64,000 nt of DNA, from positions 1-64,000 of the forward strand of contig JAFZFN010000035.1 in the NCBI GenBank assembly GCA_017555875.1, in the 5' to 3' direction. A program made the translations under genes and the position numbers. Below the pieces are notes generated by a model that saw only the letters and a program-made list of their open reading frames with translations, was not told the DNA's origin and searched no databases. Below, one piece after another: positions 38,864 to 46,694 of this stretch. The stretch comes from Bacteroidaceae bacterium. GTDB taxonomy: Bacteria; Bacteroidota; Bacteroidia; Bacteroidales; Bacteroidaceae. Position 1 is the first letter of the stretch. Each line of letters begins with the position of its first letter.

Positions 38864-40481
38864 CGTTAACGTTATCGTACACGCAAGGCGTGTTTATATA
38901 TCGTTATCGCATAGACACACGCCTTTTCCCTTAAATATCCTCCATTGACAGTAGACGATATTCGATGGCATATCCTTTGAGCTCTGCAGCGAGAGCCTCG
39001 GCCTTGTGCTTCAAATCGGGCAAACTGAGTTTCTTCGGGTTGCGCTTTATCTCTGCAATTACGCAGGTCTTGTCAAACTCGTTCAATGCCACCATGTCTA
39101 TCTCGTGTTCTCCCTTCTTGTCCCACCAATTGCCAATGCGGGTATACCGTCCTGTCTGCATCATTTGGTCGTGGAAGAAGCGTTCCAGTGTCTTACCTGT
39201 GAATAGCGTGTAGTTGTCCGATACATATTGCAGCAGCAGATCCGTACGGTTGCTCTCAATCAGCCCTTGATAGGGATATACGAAGCGGAACCAGAAGCGC
39301 AGGAATGGGTCGTCAATCTGCCACTTGATATTACGTGCACCTGGCTTGCTCAGGATAGGCGTATTCTTGCTTATAAAAGTATAGTCTTCGTGCAGATTGC
39401 TGAGGTAAGCGCCTGTGTTCTTTCCGATGACACTATCTATCTCGCTCTGCGTGGTCATGCCCCCTGCAATGAGTTGTAGTATGGAGAAATAGGTCCCGTA
39501 GTCACGTCCAAACTCTGACACCAAGAGTTCGGTGCCCTCCGTCAGGAATGGAGAGTCAGGAGCCAAAGCATGACGTAGCATCTTGCTCTTGGTCGTAGCC
39601 TTGGCATCCATCAGTAGCGCCACGTATTTAGCCACTCCGCCAGTCAGCATGTAAAGACACAGCAAATCCTCGGCCACATAATCGGAGTTATGGTCGTGGA
39701 GTATCTGCCTCAAGGTGGCGATAGAGAAGGGTAGCAAACGCATACTGGAGTCGCGGCGGCCGTAGAGCGGTTCGTCTCCATTTTCAAAGATGCGTTTCAT
39801 CATCGAATAGATAGAGCCACACAGGATGAGGTTTACGCGTGAACGATCCTTATACCTGTCCCATACATCCTGTATGCTGCTTGGGATGGACCTGTTAATA
39901 CTCAGAAAGTTCTGAAACTCATCGATAATCAATGTGTAGTGATTGTCTATGCCGTAGCGCATCAACTGTTCGAACAGTTCGCCAAACGAGGTTGTTTGTC
40001 CGAATATCTGTATGCCCAATGCGGCGGACGCTTGCTCTTGAAACTTTTTGCACAGCATCTGCTCGTTGTCTTTTGATACATAAAGGTACAGATGACGCAT
40101 GCCCTCAGCACTCTTGAGTAGAAGTGACGTTTTTCCCGTTCGGCGACGACCGATGAGCGTAGTCATTACCGATTGGTGAGCCGACTGCTCCCAGTTTTTC
40201 TGCAATACCCCCAACTCTTCTTCTCTGTTATAGAACCTCATAGCATATCCAATATTTTAATGACGATTAAATTAATTCTCGTTACAAAAGTAGTGATTAT
40301 AGTCATAAACTCCAAAGCAGGCACTCTTTTTTTATGAAGAAAAATTATATTGCTGGCATAAGTGCTTGCCTTCTGGATACCACATGCAAGCGATAGCATG
40401 AGTGAATATCCGTGATTATCCGTGCCCATCAGTGGGAGATAAATCTATCTTCGTTATCGTTATCATACACGCAAGGCGTGT
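38864..40481. repeat. 30-bp direct repeats flanking the AAA ATPase gene
   Basis: The sequences at 38864-38893 and 40452-40481 match at 28 of 30 positions and share the hairpin ACACGC-AAG-GCGTGT preceded by TTATCG words. Both copies are in the same orientation, one on each side of the ATPase gene. Confidence 0.7.
38931..40241 (-). CDS. AAA-type ATPase with C-terminal nuclease-like (DUF234) domain
   Basis: This 436-residue protein belongs to the archaeal-type ATPase group common in Bacteroidales. It opens MRFYNREEELGVL, then has Walker A GRRRTGKTS (about 32-40) and Walker B LIIDEFQNF (about 105-113). A helical lid region and winged-helix-like segment follow. The C-terminal DUF234-type domain (about 330-430) has a PD-(D/E)XK-like pattern, HEIDMVALNEF...VIAEIKRNPKK. 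The cellular role of these proteins is unknown; they may be mobile or toxin-like. It stands alone, enclosed by near-identical direct repeats. Confidence 0.82.
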   Translation of the reverse strand: MRFYNREEELGVLQKNWEQSAHQSVMTTLIGRRRTGKTSLLLKSAEGMRHLYLYVSKDNEQMLCKKFQEQASAALGIQIFGQTTSFGELFEQLMRYGIDNHYTLIIDEFQNFLSINRSIPSSIQDVWDRYKDRSRVNLILCGSIYSMMKRIFENGDEPLYGRRDSSMRLLPFSIATLRQILHDHNSDYVAEDLLCLYMLTGGVAKYVALLMDAKATTKSKMLRHALAPDSPFLTEGTELLVSEFGRDYGTYFSILQLIAGGMTTQSEIDSVIGKNTGAYLSNLHEDYTFISKNTPILSKPGARNIKWQIDDPFLRFWFRFVYPYQGLIESNRTDLLLQYVSDNYTLFTGKTLERFFHDQMMQTGRYTRIGNWWDKKGEHEIDMVALNEFDKTCVIAEIKRNPKKLSLPDLKHKAEALAAELKGYAIEYRLLSMEDI

Positions 40482-40563
40482 CCTTCTCCTCTGCTTTGCT
40501 ATATTTACATTGCAAAATGAAAAAATAATTGAAGAATTGTTGCATATTGTAAAATAAAGTTGT

Positions 40564-40571
40564 TACATTTG
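40564..40571 (+). promoter_or_regulatory. Promoter (-7 box) of the structured RNA and GTPase island
   Basis: TACATTTG fits TAnnTTTG. A TTG-rich segment lies about 20 bp upstream (40537-40543), giving a plausible weaker -33 region. Transcription would start near 40577, exactly where RNA-like secondary structure begins. Confidence 0.6.
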
Positions 40572-40576
40572 CGACC

Positions 40577-40925
40577 GAGAACCCACGCTGGAGTCTCGCT
40601 TTAGGGCGAGAAGGTAGGGGTGGGATTTCTTTGACATAAGAAAAGGCGTTTACTTAGCGCTTTGTGCTTGACTGTTTGGAACTTCGCAACTTTCAATTAT
40701 CCGTCAAAGACAAGGCAACGGTAGATGTCTGCGGGATATGTATATACAGTATAGCATATCAACTGCGAGGATTCCTCGAAGGCCTTCAGTGTCTTTGTGT
40801 CCTTGTTGGCTATATTTTACATATCAGCGTGGGCTTCTGCGTTGCTCGTTTCGACGGATGGGCAATGCGAAGGCCTCAAACAGTGGGACGAGTGACAGGT
40901 ACAGATTCCCACGTTTTTTCTTTTT
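40577..40925 (+). ncRNA. Structured leader or small RNA, about 350 nt, unknown class
   Basis: From the promoter to a terminator there is no convincing protein, but several local helices can be drawn. CTCGC pairs with GCGAG inside an outer CCCAC/GTGGG helix (40582-40625). GATATG pairs with CATATC around an inner TATA stem, and CGAGG with CCTCG, followed by the palindrome GAAGGCCTTC. GCGTTGC pairs with GCAATGC. The end is GTGGGA (40883-40888) with TCCCAC (40907-40912), then a T-rich run. CCCAC near the 5' end could also pair with the terminator strand, which would allow a switch. It does not look like tmRNA, RNase P RNA, SRP RNA or a known riboswitch to me. It precedes the GTPase island directly. 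Confidence 0.6.
40883..40925 (+). terminator. Intrinsic terminator of the structured RNA
   Basis: GTGGGA and TCCCAC form the stem, followed by GTTTTTTCTTTTT. Downstream genes would need readthrough or a further promoter. Confidence 0.75.
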
Positions 40926-40979
40926 AAATATATAAACCACTCGGTTTGGGGAGTCTACGAGAAGGAATATGGTAATGTT

Positions 40980-41219
40980 ATGTCAAAACAGTGTCCACAT
41001 TGTAAATCTTACAACACAGAATTAAGTGTTGGAGGTAATGTTGAATATGCAGCCAAAGCTGCAGGTCGAATTCTTGCTTGCGGTGCGGCCTATGTCGCAG
41101 GAAATATCCTTGGCCCAGTAGGTGGAATGGCTGCAGGTATGGCAGCGGTAAAAGGAAGTGAAGAATGGACAAAAGGGGCTAAGCACTACCATTGCTGTAA
41201 TTGTGGTAAGGATTTCTAA
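40980..41219 (+). CDS. Small zinc-ribbon protein with a glycine-rich hydrophobic middle (79 aa)
   Basis: This 79-residue protein has CPHCKSY at the N-terminus and CCNCGKDF at the C-terminus, the two CxxC knuckles of a zinc ribbon. Between them is a Gly/Ala-rich hydrophobic segment (ILACGAAYVAGNILGPVGGM) that could insert in a membrane, similar to glycine-zipper sequences. It is the first gene after the structured RNA, 22 nt before the large membrane protein, and probably part of the island. I do not recognise a named family. Confidence 0.7.
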   Translation: MSKQCPHCKSYNTELSVGGNVEYAAKAAGRILACGAAYVAGNILGPVGGMAAGMAAVKGSEEWTKGAKHYHCCNCGKDF

Positions 41220-41241
41220 CATGATATGATGAACTAATATT

Positions 41242-42795
41242 ATGAGGAAGAACTACTTTGCGGAAAAGAAACATATATATCGTTTGTTGTCCATTGCTAT
41301 GGCTGAGGATAGTGAAGTTGAAGGACAAAGAGTTAATAAAAAAGAAATCAGGGCAATAGTGACGACGTTGATGTATCGTTATTATGATAGCTTTAGAGAT
41401 GAAAATAATCCTAAGAACGATGTAGTGTTGAATAATATCAAAACTCATTTGGAAGGGCATGGTATTAGTTCTATGGATATGAATCCAGAAGATGTAGATG
41501 GCTTTTGGACAGAACTCGGAAAGGATTTAAAGGATTTTTATGAATTAAAGAATAGTGGGGAGGGTAATCTGAGGAAAACGTTTTGTGAGGTTTGTAAAAT
41601 GTGGTCCCAGTTGGTCGTTCAGAGCCTAAGAGAATTAGATAATGATTCTGATGGTTCTGTACGAAAGAGTATTTTTATGAATGTGGATTCTCTCAATATT
41701 GAAGAAAAAGAGAGGGAATTGAAGGAAATGGTCTACGTAATTAAATCGGACGACTCTGTTATGGATAGAGAACGAGAGTCCTTTAGAGTTGTTTGTAAAA
41801 TATTCAGGATTAAGAATTCTACCATTTTATGGAGAAGATTAGTCGGTGTTGAAAATATCGAGGATCTGCTTGTGAATGATAAAATAAAATGTCATTTGCG
41901 TTTTAAGAAACAGATGGATGTTAATGACTTCAATAATATTAAGCATTCTATATGTTTTTATGAAATTAGGGGGGCAATTATTCAGGGAGCTTATCACGTA
42001 TTGCAGAGAAGTGAAACTAGAACAGAGGATAAAATATATTTCTCAGATAAGAAATGGAGTAGCTTGGCAGTATGGACATTTAGCATTTCGTCTTTGTTCC
42101 TGTATTTCTTTGTCGCTGATATGGTGAATCAAGTCCCAGGGCACGAATTGATATTTAAATCATCTAACATCCAACATATAGTTAGCAATATGGTTGAGCC
42201 TTGGTTGAAGTGGTTGCCATTTGTGACGTTGACAATAATCGGTGTAAAATATTGCTTGGATTGGATTGTGTTGAACAAGTTGGACTTACCTTTTATTAAA
42301 CGTCTAACGAGAAGCGACTGGACTAGAAGTGTTGTTGCTGCGTGTGTTGTCATTTCATTACTTGTCGTAATTAAATCTTACTCTGGTCATCCGTGGCAAG
42401 CTATAGTAGAGACTTTCTTTATCCCTTGTGTATTGGTTATCATGATGCTTTCTATTGAATGGTTGATTTTTATGAAACAGGAATATTCAGGAATGACACA
42501 GGAGGATAATAAGAAAAGTAATGCTGCAGTTTTGGTTGTGTTAGTCTGTGCTGCTATCTTAACGGATGTATGTTTGGGAATAGTCGAATTGATTGCGCAT
42601 TCAGAATCAGATAATCTTCCGACAATCGAAGATTATGTTTCGAAAATAGCTTCTGCATTAATATTAGGTTGTATCTGTTTTTTTGCGGGCAAGTTCTTAG
42701 ATATGTATCGAATGCAGCAACAGACCGATGTGCATAAAATGAAGGAATGCATAAAGGAACTGGAAACGAAGGTAAGTGGAAGCATTCAATGTTGA
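41242..42795 (+). CDS. Polytopic membrane protein of unknown function (517 aa)
   Basis: The N-terminal half (about 1-270) is soluble and helical. The segment VIKSDDSVMDRERESFRVVC (about 167-186) resembles the acidic helix of TerB-like domains, but only weakly. The C-terminal half holds about six transmembrane helices (roughly 277-300, 328-350, 362-380, 388-410, 425-448 and 468-488) and ends in a short coiled coil. I recognise no family with confidence. It begins 22 nt after the zinc-ribbon gene and ends 31 nt before the sigma-factor-like gene, so an operon is likely. Low GC content matches the rest of the island. Confidence 0.65.
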   Translation: MRKNYFAEKKHIYRLLSIAMAEDSEVEGQRVNKKEIRAIVTTLMYRYYDSFRDENNPKNDVVLNNIKTHLEGHGISSMDMNPEDVDGFWTELGKDLKDFYELKNSGEGNLRKTFCEVCKMWSQLVVQSLRELDNDSDGSVRKSIFMNVDSLNIEEKERELKEMVYVIKSDDSVMDRERESFRVVCKIFRIKNSTILWRRLVGVENIEDLLVNDKIKCHLRFKKQMDVNDFNNIKHSICFYEIRGAIIQGAYHVLQRSETRTEDKIYFSDKKWSSLAVWTFSISSLFLYFFVADMVNQVPGHELIFKSSNIQHIVSNMVEPWLKWLPFVTLTIIGVKYCLDWIVLNKLDLPFIKRLTRSDWTRSVVAACVVISLLVVIKSYSGHPWQAIVETFFIPCVLVIMMLSIEWLIFMKQEYSGMTQEDNKKSNAAVLVVLVCAAILTDVCLGIVELIAHSESDNLPTIEDYVSKIASALILGCICFFAGKFLDMYRMQQQTDVHKMKECIKELETKVSGSIQC

Positions 42796-42826
42796 ACTTA
42801 TACGTTATACAAAGGAAATATTTATT

Positions 42827-43555
42827 ATGAAGACAACGATAACTACACTCTCATTAAGGGACTTAATCAAACTCCTTCCTGACGATATAGAAATGATAGC
42901 TAATATGGAATTAGCCCGTCGGATTTGTAGTAATGAAGATAGGACTGTTGATTTTTATATATCTACTTTGTGCAAGCCGAATATTGATTTTATCGAAAAG
43001 AATGTAATGCATAGGTACATATTGAGCGAATACTATATGTTTCTGTGTAATCCCATCTCAGAAGAAAACATACCACAATGGAAGAAGGTACAAGGTTATC
43101 AAGCTGCGAATGATTGTACCCTAAAGACATATACCTCTACCATAGCATGTCGCCATTTTTCGAAAGTGGCAAAAAAAGAGAAAGAAGAGGGAATGCGACA
43201 CGATGAGTTGATAGAATTTATGGACTATGAAGCTCTTTTAGTATGCGATAAGGTTGATGACGATTCTGATTCGCCAACACGTGTTGCGATGAGAAATGCA
43301 TATTCGAGGCTGCTTGATAGAGATAAAATGGTGTTGAAGTATCTAATAATAGATAAGTTCGATTCTCAAAAGGCTTTTGAACTCTTGAAAGATGATATAC
43401 ATCCTCGTGCAAAGGATGGAATGACAAGTGATGAAGTAAAAGCTACTCTCTCTCTTAAGCAGAAACAAGATGCTGTTTCTTTATTAAAGGGACGTGCTTT
43501 ATTAAAATTGCAGGAACTATATAGGAATTGTTTAAACGAATATATGTATGTATAA
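42827..43555 (+). CDS. Divergent sigma-70-family RNA polymerase sigma factor
   Basis: This 242-residue protein resembles a short sigma factor. A region-2-like part contains NDCTLKTYTSTIACRHFSKV (about 102-121), and a region-4-like helix-turn-helix includes DKMVLKYLIIDKFDSQKAFE (about 166-185) and LSLKQKQDAVSLLKGRALLK. Sequence identity to classic ECF factors is low. The ATG at 42827 is preferred; the longer frame begins inside the preceding gene. Its stop overlaps the start of the next gene by 8 nt, which suggests translational coupling between sigma factor and protease-like protein. It may direct transcription of the island. Confidence 0.65.
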   Translation: MKTTITTLSLRDLIKLLPDDIEMIANMELARRICSNEDRTVDFYISTLCKPNIDFIEKNVMHRYILSEYYMFLCNPISEENIPQWKKVQGYQAANDCTLKTYTSTIACRHFSKVAKKEKEEGMRHDELIEFMDYEALLVCDKVDDDSDSPTRVAMRNAYSRLLDRDKMVLKYLIIDKFDSQKAFELLKDDIHPRAKDGMTSDEVKATLSLKQKQDAVSLLKGRALLKLQELYRNCLNEYMYV

Positions 43556-44771
43556 TGTTGACGATTTAGCATTTTGCAATTTTGTTGCAAACAATTTATC
43601 ACACGAGGAACTGAAAGAAATAGAACAAGTACTCATTAGTGATGGTGAAGCGGATGCTACTCTATTGGCTTCAATCGCTTTTTATTGTACTAATGAAGAG
43701 CTTGTAGCGGAACTTATAGGTGATGAAACTGATGGTGATTTGCTTAAAGATAGTAATATAAGAAGGATCGATTCTATAGAGATGAGAACTAACAAACAAA
43801 ATAATACAAACATGGATAATAAATTTAAGATAGCACCAGGAACTGCAGCTGCAGTGGCTTTTTCGGCAAAGAAATTATTTGAAATGTATAAAAGTGGTCG
43901 ATTTGATTATTTTACAAATAGAAATATTGCAAGTAATATAAACAATGGAGATGAGACTTGGATGGGTTCTGTTAATGAAGGCGAGTCTGACAACAACATA
44001 GGACTTGCTCAAGCAGAGACGACTTATGGCTTGCCCAATTTAGATATAGAATTTAATCCTGATATATATCAATATTATCCTGATACATGCGCATTCCAAT
44101 CCCAGGCTTTAATTCTTCGGGAATATGGATATGACGTGACACAAGAAGATCTTATGCAAATTGCAAAAGAACAAGGTTGGTACGTTGAAGGCTATGGAAC
44201 TCCTGAAGATAAAGTTGGTAAATTACTTGAATATTACGGACTGGACACCTCTATGACAGAAGGTAATAACATCTTTAACCTTGCTAACGAATTAGCTCAA
44301 GGACATAGAGTGCTCGTAACAGTTGACTCTGGGGAACTGTGGTCTCCTGGTTTGGGTGAAAAATTGGAAGACTTATTGATTGGAGACCAAGCGGATCATG
44401 CATTGCTTGTCGTTGGGGTAGATACTAGTAGTTCTGGTGGCGTGAAAGTTATTGTTAATGATCCAGGAAATGGTAATACACAGTATGCATATTCAGAGAA
44501 AGAATTTATGAATGCATGGAGAGATTCAAACTGTTTTATGGTATCAACAAATGATGTCCCGACAGAAAATCCAATGTATCCATCTGCTCCGATAGACAAT
44601 TTTGCTGGTATTCCGATGGAAACGTTAGATACAATATCTGGAATGGATATTAATATTGAGGATGAAGAGTTATACGCGGATTTCTATCAGGATTTTTTGG
44701 AGAATCCATTTGATTTGGATAATCTAATTAGTCAGTATGAGGATTTGTTTATTCCTGATTTTGAAGAATAA
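43548..44771 (+). CDS. C39-like cysteine-protease-fold protein with an N-terminal regulatory segment
   Basis: This 407-residue protein has no signal peptide. Residues 1-75 are acidic/helical (LSHEELKEIEQVLISDGEAD), a style seen in anti-sigma N-termini. The papain-fold core (about 170-330) carries the probable nucleophile Cys181 in YYPDTCAFQSQALILREYG, His284 in QADHALLVVGVD and Asn304-Asp305 in VIVNDPGNG, matching the Peptidase_C39-like layout. Gln184 or Gln175 could serve the oxyanion hole. The C-terminus is very acidic. It overlaps the sigma gene by 8 nt and is followed 8 nt later by a dynamin gene. A protease that cleaves an island component is possible; an internal ATG at 43812 would give only the protease part. 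Confidence 0.68.
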   Translation: MYNVDDLAFCNFVANNLSHEELKEIEQVLISDGEADATLLASIAFYCTNEELVAELIGDETDGDLLKDSNIRRIDSIEMRTNKQNNTNMDNKFKIAPGTAAAVAFSAKKLFEMYKSGRFDYFTNRNIASNINNGDETWMGSVNEGESDNNIGLAQAETTYGLPNLDIEFNPDIYQYYPDTCAFQSQALILREYGYDVTQEDLMQIAKEQGWYVEGYGTPEDKVGKLLEYYGLDTSMTEGNNIFNLANELAQGHRVLVTVDSGELWSPGLGEKLEDLLIGDQADHALLVVGVDTSSSGGVKVIVNDPGNGNTQYAYSEKEFMNAWRDSNCFMVSTNDVPTENPMYPSAPIDNFAGIPMETLDTISGMDINIEDEELYADFYQDFLENPFDLDNLISQYEDLFIPDFEE

Positions 44772-44779
44772 ATATAAGT

Positions 44780-46681
44780 ATGATTAATACAACGGATATA
44801 TTGTCTTATATAGAGTCTTTAGCAAACTCACAATTAAAAGAATCTAATTTACGAGATATTACTTCTAAGATTAAGGAAGCTCGTAAAAAGGTTAATGATT
44901 CAAAGCTTTATCTTGCATTGGTTGGTGAGTTTAGTTCAGGTAAAAGTACTTTTATAAATGCTTTGCTTGGATTTCGTCTGCTGAAGGAGGCTGTAATGCC
45001 TACTACGGCTTGTGCTACCTATATTCAATCTGGTAGTAAGTTATTGACTATTGATGTTGCCTTTTTTGACGGAGAAAAGTTTCATGCTACATCTTCTGAT
45101 TTTAAAGCTGTTGCCAATTATCTCTGTTCTAAGTACAAAAGGGAGTATAAGACTTTATTGAGTATTATTGAAGATATTACTTCTGATCAAACAATAGCTA
45201 GGACGGTCAAAAAACTTCAGATAACAATTCCTGATGCTAAAATTCCTAAGAATATTGTGTTGATTGATACGCCAGGTTTTAATCCAGGTGCAGCCTCAGT
45301 TGATAACCATTATGAGATAACAAAATATACAGTAGAGAATATTGCTGATGCTGCACTTGTTTTAACTCCTCAAGAACAAGCGATGTCTGCAACATTGATA
45401 CGTTTCTTAAAAGAGACTCTTTATCGTTGTTTGCATCGTTGCTCGTTTGTAATCACCAAAATGGACAATCTTTCTGCAGAGTTTAGAACAGGAACAATGG
45501 AGTATGTTCGGCAACGAATTGCAAATGATTTGAAAATTGCGACACCTCATTTGACTGCTCAGAGTGCGATAACTATGCTTCCTGTGAAAAAGATTCCATT
45601 AGACAAACAAGCTGATTGGATTTATTTTCAAAATGAATTTAAAATGTTTGAAAATACCATATGGGGCACTTTGCAAAGGAATAAAGAAGTGGTTCTAAAG
45701 GAGCATATAAACGTATTGGTCAAAGATATCGTGGTTTTGTGTTCTCAAAAGATTAAAGAGAAAGAGGCTTCGATAAAAGAAACTAAGAAATTCTTGGAGA
45801 ATCATAAAGTTGAGAGTATTCAACGTGTTTGTGAAAAGATGATTTCGCAAGCTACAAGTGCCATACATACTGCTCTTAACAAAATGAGCGTTTCTTTTGC
45901 CAATGCAGAAAATAATAGTATTCGTAAAGCTGATAGTATTATAGATGAGGGGGCTATGTCAATTTTACGCTTCAAAAGCACGATGATGCCATCTATATGT
46001 GGTGTGGTTGAAGCTGAAGCAAAAAAGCAATTGGAAAAAATCAATACAGAACTTAATCGTGTAGTAAAACAATGCGTTAATACGCAGGTGAATAATATGC
46101 AGAGCGTTTTTTCTTCACATTACGATAGTTTTCCTGCATTGCGACCAAGAGAGTCTGTGCCTAAAGCTGATTTGATAAAGTTTAATACCCCCAATCTCTC
46201 TTTTTCTATAGCGATATCTAAAATCGAAGAATTAGAGGAAAAAGAAAATAAGGCTGCTGGCATAGGTGCTGTTGCTGGAGGTATTTTGGGATTTTTAGTT
46301 GGCGGTCCTATCGGAGCTGCTGTAGGGGCAACATTGGGAGGCGGTGGAGGAGCTATTGCAAATGACCAATCTGCCGAAATGAGATTATCTGCCAAACCGA
46401 TTGTCAGAAATGAGATTTCTTCTTTCTTCTCTTCATTGCGTATAAGGGTTGACAATGAAATGAATAGGATGAAATCTCGTTACTCAAACTTAATTGAAAA
46501 TTTTTCGGAGGACCATATTAAACGCTATGGAAATGCGGTTAATCAGCTTATAGCTAAACATCGTGATGATATGAATTTTGTTGATAACCAAATAAAGAGT
46601 CTTAAGTCATCTTTGATAAACTTGAGCGCAATTCAGGATGAGATAGAATACGAATTAAATATACTTAAAATTCATAATTAA
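44780..46681 (+). CDS. Dynamin-like large GTPase 1
   Basis: This 633-residue protein has an N-terminal dynamin-type GTPase domain: G1 GEFSSGKSTF (about 49-58), G2-like Thr in PTTACATY, G3 DTPGFNPG (about 161-168) and G4 TKMD. Long coiled-coil segments follow (about 315-500). A glycine-zipper hydrophobic segment (GAVAGGILGFLVGGPIGAAV, about 496-515) can insert in or tubulate membrane, as the paddle of bacterial dynamins does. A final coiled coil closes the protein. All nucleotide-binding motifs look intact, so it is probably an active GTPase. Confidence 0.85.
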   Translation: MINTTDILSYIESLANSQLKESNLRDITSKIKEARKKVNDSKLYLALVGEFSSGKSTFINALLGFRLLKEAVMPTTACATYIQSGSKLLTIDVAFFDGEKFHATSSDFKAVANYLCSKYKREYKTLLSIIEDITSDQTIARTVKKLQITIPDAKIPKNIVLIDTPGFNPGAASVDNHYEITKYTVENIADAALVLTPQEQAMSATLIRFLKETLYRCLHRCSFVITKMDNLSAEFRTGTMEYVRQRIANDLKIATPHLTAQSAITMLPVKKIPLDKQADWIYFQNEFKMFENTIWGTLQRNKEVVLKEHINVLVKDIVVLCSQKIKEKEASIKETKKFLENHKVESIQRVCEKMISQATSAIHTALNKMSVSFANAENNSIRKADSIIDEGAMSILRFKSTMMPSICGVVEAEAKKQLEKINTELNRVVKQCVNTQVNNMQSVFSSHYDSFPALRPRESVPKADLIKFNTPNLSFSIAISKIEELEEKENKAAGIGAVAGGILGFLVGGPIGAAVGATLGGGGGAIANDQSAEMRLSAKPIVRNEISSFFSSLRIRVDNEMNRMKSRYSNLIENFSEDHIKRYGNAVNQLIAKHRDDMNFVDNQIKSLKSSLINLSAIQDEIEYELNILKIHN

Positions 46682-46694
46682 TAATTATAATAAA

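Noticed and set aside
40664..40927. An 87-codon open frame within the structured RNA
   Set aside because: It covers helices and the terminator, ends in the T-rich tract and has Cys-rich, unlikely composition. A non-coding RNA explains the region better, although coding conservation should be checked.
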